In this document: in pieces, positions 5,164 to 8,207 of the stretch
Position numbering within the stretch: position 1 is the first letter of the stretch
How the letters are laid out: each line of letters starts with the position of its first letter
Source of the DNA: Rhodoferax sp.
GTDB lineage: Bacteria > Pseudomonadota > Gammaproteobacteria > Burkholderiales > Burkholderiaceae_C
DNA: 8,207 bases
Reading direction: 5' to 3'
Assembly: GCA_021731215.1 (NCBI GenBank)
Contig: JAKFXU010000208.1
Coordinates: forward strand, 1 to 8,207
Notes under the pieces: model-generated
What the model was told of the DNA's origin: nothing
Seen by the model: the letters and a program-made list of their open reading frames with translations, nothing else
Databases searched by the model: none
Made by a program: the position numbers and the translations under genes

Positions 5164-7122
5164 CTAGTCCCCCAGGCCCATCTGGATGTAGCCGGTGGGG
5201 CAGACGTCGGCGCAGATGTGGCAGCCGATGCACTTGTTGTAGTCGGTGTCGACGTAGCGGCCAATCGTGGATTTTGACTTGGGCACCTTGAACACCGCGA
5301 CCTGCGGGCAATAGACCACGCAGTTGTCGCACTCGAAGCACTGGCCGCAGCTCATGCAGCGCTTGGCTTCTGCCACCGCCTGCGCTTCGACCAGGGCCTG
5401 CAAGCGCTCATCGAAGTTGTTCAGGGCCTGTTCCGCCGTCAGCGTGACGGTGCCGCGCCGGTTGCGCGCGACATAGGGGAAGTGTCCCAGGAACAATTCC
5501 TTGTGTGAAATCACATAGCGGTCGGAGCGGTTGTCGAAATTGTGAATCGCCGCCGTGCTCTTGTCGGTGCCGCGAATCGGTTCATGCACTTCACTGAAAG
5601 CATAGCCTTTTTCCAGCATCTTGCGTTTCAGATCGAAGGCATGGACGTCGATCTTGGGGCGCTTCTCCAGCGGCTCATTTTGCAAAAAGCGGTCAATCCC
5701 TTCGGCTGCAATGGCGCCGTGGCCGATGGCCGTGGTCAGCAAATGCGGGCGCACCACGTCGCCGCCGACGAAGCAGCCGGGTTGCCCCTGCACCTGGTAG
5801 TTCTTGTCGCTGTTGATGGCGCCCTTGCCATTGTTGAACTCGTCCAGGCCGGTGAAATCGACCGCCTGGCCAATCGCCGAGACGATCAAGTCGGCGGGAA
5901 TGTCTTCTTCGGTGCCTTCGATGGTCTTGATCTCAAGCCGACCGCTCACGATTTTTGCTTCGCAGCGCATCAGGCGCAGCGCGGTGGCGCGGCCATCGGG
6001 CCCGCGCAGCACCGCCACCGGGGTCATGCCGCCGCGAATCGCAATGCCTTCAGCCAGGGCTTGCTCCACCTCGTGTTTGGTGGCCTGCATCTTGTCCACG
6101 GCAAAGATCGAGGTCAGCGTGACCTCGGCGCCCTGGCGCGCCGACACCTCCGCCACATCGTGCGCCACATGGCCGGCAATGGCGTGCTCGGGCCGGTCCG
6201 ACTCGTGCACCTTGTCGATGTGGCCGAGCCGGCGCGCCACGGTGGCCACGTCGATCGAGGTATCGCCGCCACCGACCACCACCACGCGCTTGCCGACATG
6301 GCGCAGGCGCCCGTCGTTGAAGGCCTTGAGGAAGGAGGTGGCGGTGACGCAGTTGGGGGCGTCGGCCCCTTCCACCGGCAGGGCGCGGCCAGCCTGGGCA
6401 CCCAGGCCCAGGAACACGGCGTCGAAGTCGGCGCGAATCTGCGCCATGCTGATGTCGGTGCCGATGCGGCAGTTCATGCGCGTTTGGATACCCAGATCCA
6501 GAATGCGCTGGATTTCGGCGTCGAGCACATCGCGCGGCGTGCGAAAGCCCGGAATGCCATAGCGCATCATGCCGCCGAGCTCGGCGCGTTCGTCGAACAG
6601 CGTGACTTCGTGGCCCTTGAGCGCGAGTTGGTAGGCGGTTGACAAACCAGCGGGGCCGCCGCCGATCACGGCGACTTTTTTGCCGGTCAAGGCGGCCGGC
6701 TTGGGGTAGGCCAGTTTGTTGGCGATGCCGTAGTCACCCAGAAAGTGCTCGACCGAATTGATGCCGACGAAGTCCTCCACCTGGTTGCGGTTGCAGCCCG
6801 ATTCGCACGGTGCCGGACAGACCCGGCCCATGACGGAGGGGAAGGGGTTGGCCTCGGTCAGGCGGCGAAACGCGTACTCCTGCCACAGCATGCCGGTGGG
6901 CGGCTTCTCGATGCCGCGCACGATATTGAGGTAGCCGCGAATGTCCTCGCCGGCCGGGCAACTGCCCTGGCACGGTGGCGCGCTTTGAATGTAGGTGGGG
7001 CACTTGTGGGAGTGGCCCGCATCAAAAATTTCTTTTTGCCAGGATGACAACTGGGTTTCGCCATCCTTGTAACGGCGAAAGTTGAGCGGCTGGGCGCTGG
7101 TGGCTGGGGTGGGCGTGGACAT
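5164..7122 (-). CDS. dsrL: DsrL, iron-sulfur flavoprotein NAD(P)H:acceptor oxidoreductase
   Basis: A 652-residue cytoplasmic protein, GltD-like in its core, that links DsrAB electrons to NAD(P) in sulfur oxidisers and is essential there (family knowledge). The N-terminal part has FeS cysteines 41, 51, 55, 102, 106 and 110. The FAD Rossmann motif is VAVIGGGPAGLSTAYQ (151-166) with FDERAELGG at 176-184. The pyridine-nucleotide motif is VVVVGGGDTSIDVATVARRLG (280-300). A second FAD contact is FVGGDVVRPHLLTTAIGHG (451-469). The C-terminus carries two ferredoxin clusters: cysteines 589/592/595/598/601/605 and 631/634/637/641. The arginine pair (YRR) that binds the NADPH phosphate in GltD-type enzymes is not seen after the GGGD motif, where HESDRPEH appears instead; this hints at NADH use but is weak evidence. 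AGGAG lies 8 nt before the ATG. It sits 42 nt after dsrK and its stop is 4 nt before dsrJ. Length is normal, and its presence supports the oxidative direction of the pathway. Confidence 0.97.
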   Translation of the reverse strand: MSTPTPATSAQPLNFRRYKDGETQLSSWQKEIFDAGHSHKCPTYIQSAPPCQGSCPAGEDIRGYLNIVRGIEKPPTGMLWQEYAFRRLTEANPFPSVMGRVCPAPCESGCNRNQVEDFVGINSVEHFLGDYGIANKLAYPKPAALTGKKVAVIGGGPAGLSTAYQLALKGHEVTLFDERAELGGMMRYGIPGFRTPRDVLDAEIQRILDLGIQTRMNCRIGTDISMAQIRADFDAVFLGLGAQAGRALPVEGADAPNCVTATSFLKAFNDGRLRHVGKRVVVVGGGDTSIDVATVARRLGHIDKVHESDRPEHAIAGHVAHDVAEVSARQGAEVTLTSIFAVDKMQATKHEVEQALAEGIAIRGGMTPVAVLRGPDGRATALRLMRCEAKIVSGRLEIKTIEGTEEDIPADLIVSAIGQAVDFTGLDEFNNGKGAINSDKNYQVQGQPGCFVGGDVVRPHLLTTAIGHGAIAAEGIDRFLQNEPLEKRPKIDVHAFDLKRKMLEKGYAFSEVHEPIRGTDKSTAAIHNFDNRSDRYVISHKELFLGHFPYVARNRRGTVTLTAEQALNNFDERLQALVEAQAVAEAKRCMSCGQCFECDNCVVYCPQVAVFKVPKSKSTIGRYVDTDYNKCIGCHICADVCPTGYIQMGLGD

Positions 7123-7158
7123 ATTGGAGTCTCCTGATATTTGTGATGGCGTTCAGAC

Positions 7159-7180
7159 CCTGGGCTATTTGTCGCCCAGG
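7159..7180 (-). other. Stem-loop spanning the dsrK stop codon
   Basis: CCTGGGC (7174-7180 read on the minus strand) and GCCCAGG (7159-7165) are perfect 7-bp arms around an 8-nt loop, GACAAATA, and the dsrK TAG straddles the loop/stem boundary. No U-tract follows, so it is not a terminator. It could protect the upstream message or mark a processing point between dsrK and dsrL, but partial coding constraint may also explain it. Confidence 0.4.
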
Positions 7181-8207
7181 CGGATCGCCTTGCTGACCAA
7201 CTGGTGGACGCCGCCCACCATGCTCATGTCGAAGCCGTAGTAGGGCAATACCTTGGTGAACTGGGCTTTGCAAATGGCGCAGATGGTGGCCATGAAGTTG
7301 ACGCCGTGATCGTCCACCACGTCCTTCAAGGCTTCCATGCGCGGCAGGGCGCCCTTGACGCGCAGTTCCATCAGGTCGTCGGTCAGCAGACCGCCGCCGC
7401 CGCCGCAGCAGAAGGTACCCTCCTGAATGGTGTTGGGTGCCATGTCATGAAAATGGTTGGCCACCGAGCTGATGATGCGCCGCGGGATGATGAACTGCCC
7501 ACCGGGCATATTGCCCATGCGCGAGGCGCGCGCCACGTTGCACGAATCATGGAAGGTGATGATGCGGCTGTCGTTGGCCTCTTTGTCGAACTGGAGCGCG
7601 CCGCGCTGAATCAGGTCGTCGGTGAGCTCGCAGATGTGCTGGGGCACCGGGTAGCGCTGATCGAGATAGTCGAACGGGCCGATCAAGGTATTCCAGTAGC
7701 TGTAGGCGACGCGCCAGGCGTGACCGCACTCGCCGACGACGATGCGCTTGACGCCCAATTCAAGCGCGGCCTCGCGCACCCGCAGCGAGATGTTGCGCAT
7801 CTGCTCGTAGTTGCCAATGAACAGGCCGAAATTGCCGGCCTCCGAGGCGTGCGAGCTCAGCGTCCAACTGATGCCCGCCGCGTGGAATACCTTGGCGTAG
7901 CCGATCAGGCTCTCGACGTGCGGCTCGGAAAAGAAGTCGGCCGATGGCGTGATCAGCAGTACCTCGGCGCCCTTGACGTCGAGCGGGAATTTGATGTCCA
8001 GCCCGGTCTCGTCCTTGGTATCTTCTTCCAGGCCTTCGAGCGTGTTCTCCAGCGCCGGACCCGGGATGCCCAGGTTGTTGCCGATGCGGTGCACCTTGCC
8101 GATGATCTCGTTCGAGTACTTTTGCCCCATGCCGATCGAGTCCATGATCTCGCGCGCCGCCATGGTGACCTCGGCGGTGTCGATGCCATAGGGGCAGAAC
8201 ACCGAAC
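7165..8207 (-). CDS. dsrK: DsrK, HdrD-like FeS subunit of DsrMKJOP, N-terminus beyond the window
   Basis: About 346 C-terminal residues are visible; the rest, including the expected ferredoxin-type clusters, lies beyond base 8207. The frame runs to the edge (codons for Ser-Val-Phe-Cys-Pro), so the GTG near 8202 is internal and not a start. The visible part shows PYGIDTAEVTMAARE, typical of DsrK, and then the CCG-type cluster region: FHDSC, FCCGGGGGLL and CAICKAQF. Numbering the Val at 8202 as 1, these cysteines are 221, 265/266 and 308/311, the arrangement that binds the non-cubane [4Fe-4S] centre of heterodisulfide reductases. Its spacers (43 and 41 residues) are slightly longer than the usual HdrB/D ones. 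GECGHAW (157-163) is also conserved-looking. DsrK is the cytoplasmic catalytic subunit thought to act on the DsrC trisulfide or disulfide, attached to membrane DsrM. It heads the visible gene run, 42 nt before dsrL. Confidence 0.96.
   Translation of the reverse strand, partial: SVFCPYGIDTAEVTMAAREIMDSIGMGQKYSNEIIGKVHRIGNNLGIPGPALENTLEGLEEDTKDETGLDIKFPLDVKGAEVLLITPSADFFSEPHVESLIGYAKVFHAAGISWTLSSHASEAGNFGLFIGNYEQMRNISLRVREAALELGVKRIVVGECGHAWRVAYSYWNTLIGPFDYLDQRYPVPQHICELTDDLIQRGALQFDKEANDSRIITFHDSCNVARASRMGNMPGGQFIIPRRIISSVANHFHDMAPNTIQEGTFCCGGGGGLLTDDLMELRVKGALPRMEALKDVVDDHGVNFMATICAICKAQFTKVLPYYGFDMSMVGGVHQLVSKAIRLGDK

Noticed and set aside
5160..5264. N-terminal extension of dsrJ starting at 5264 inside dsrL
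   Set aside because: It would overlap the DsrL ferredoxin domain and add a Thr/Ser/Ala-rich stretch before the signal peptide. The ATG at 5159 places the signal at the N-terminus.
5542..6642. Plus-strand open frame opposite dsrL (about 366 codons), and another at 5804-6562
   Set aside because: Both lie opposite the firmly identified dsrL, have no family resemblance and show the low-complexity composition of a shadow frame.

Overview
This window is the downstream part of a reverse-type dissimilatory sulfite reductase (rDSR) operon, read entirely on the minus strand. The order from high to low coordinates is dsrK (cut by the window edge), dsrL, dsrJ, dsrO, dsrP, dsrN, dsrR, and a uroporphyrinogen-III C-methyltransferase gene (cut at base 1). 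The KLJOPNR order and the presence of DsrL point to a sulfur-oxidising bacterium of the Allochromatium/Thiobacillus type, in which stored sulfur is oxidised to sulfite. They do not suggest a sulfate reducer. The high G+C and protein character suggest a beta- or gammaproteobacterium, more likely beta, but the sequence cannot settle this.

Layout. Bases 8207-4731 hold dsrK-dsrL-dsrJ-dsrO, tightly packed (42 nt, 4 nt and then an ATGA overlap). They encode a cytoplasmic heterodisulfide-reductase-like FeS protein, a cytoplasmic NAD(P)H-dependent iron-sulfur flavoprotein, a periplasmic triheme cytochrome c and a Tat-exported ferredoxin-like protein. dsrP follows at 3936 and encodes an NrfD-type membrane protein. 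DsrM, which would complete the DsrMKJOP membrane complex, should lie just beyond base 8207. A 283-nt gap between dsrP and dsrN breaks the packing. It holds a 176-bp element bounded by imperfect inverted repeats of about 32 bp with strong internal palindromes. The last block, dsrN-dsrR-SUMT (2450 to 1), concerns siroheme supply and amidation and Fe-S or regulatory functions.

Most notable is the dsrN product. After a complete CobB-like glutamine amidotransferase it continues in the same frame into a complete DsrC/TusE-family domain of about 110 residues. In that domain both redox cysteines of the canonical DsrC arm are replaced (Asn at the CysB position, Glu at the CysA position). This looks like a DsrN-DsrC-like fusion. 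An appealing but untested idea is that the DsrC-like domain docks the siroheme amidase onto DsrAB. Other points of interest are a Gly/Cys-rich tail with three cysteines on DsrR, whose IscA-type core lacks the usual first cysteine, and a methyltransferase gene in the place where dsrS sits in Allochromatium, apparently started at a TTG that overlaps the dsrR stop codon.

How the genes work together. DsrC trisulfide made during sulfite formation is thought to be handled by DsrK/DsrMKJOP, with electrons passing to or from the quinone pool and periplasm. DsrL links DsrAB electrons to NAD(P). DsrN and the methyltransferase prepare the siro(heme)amide cofactor of DsrAB.
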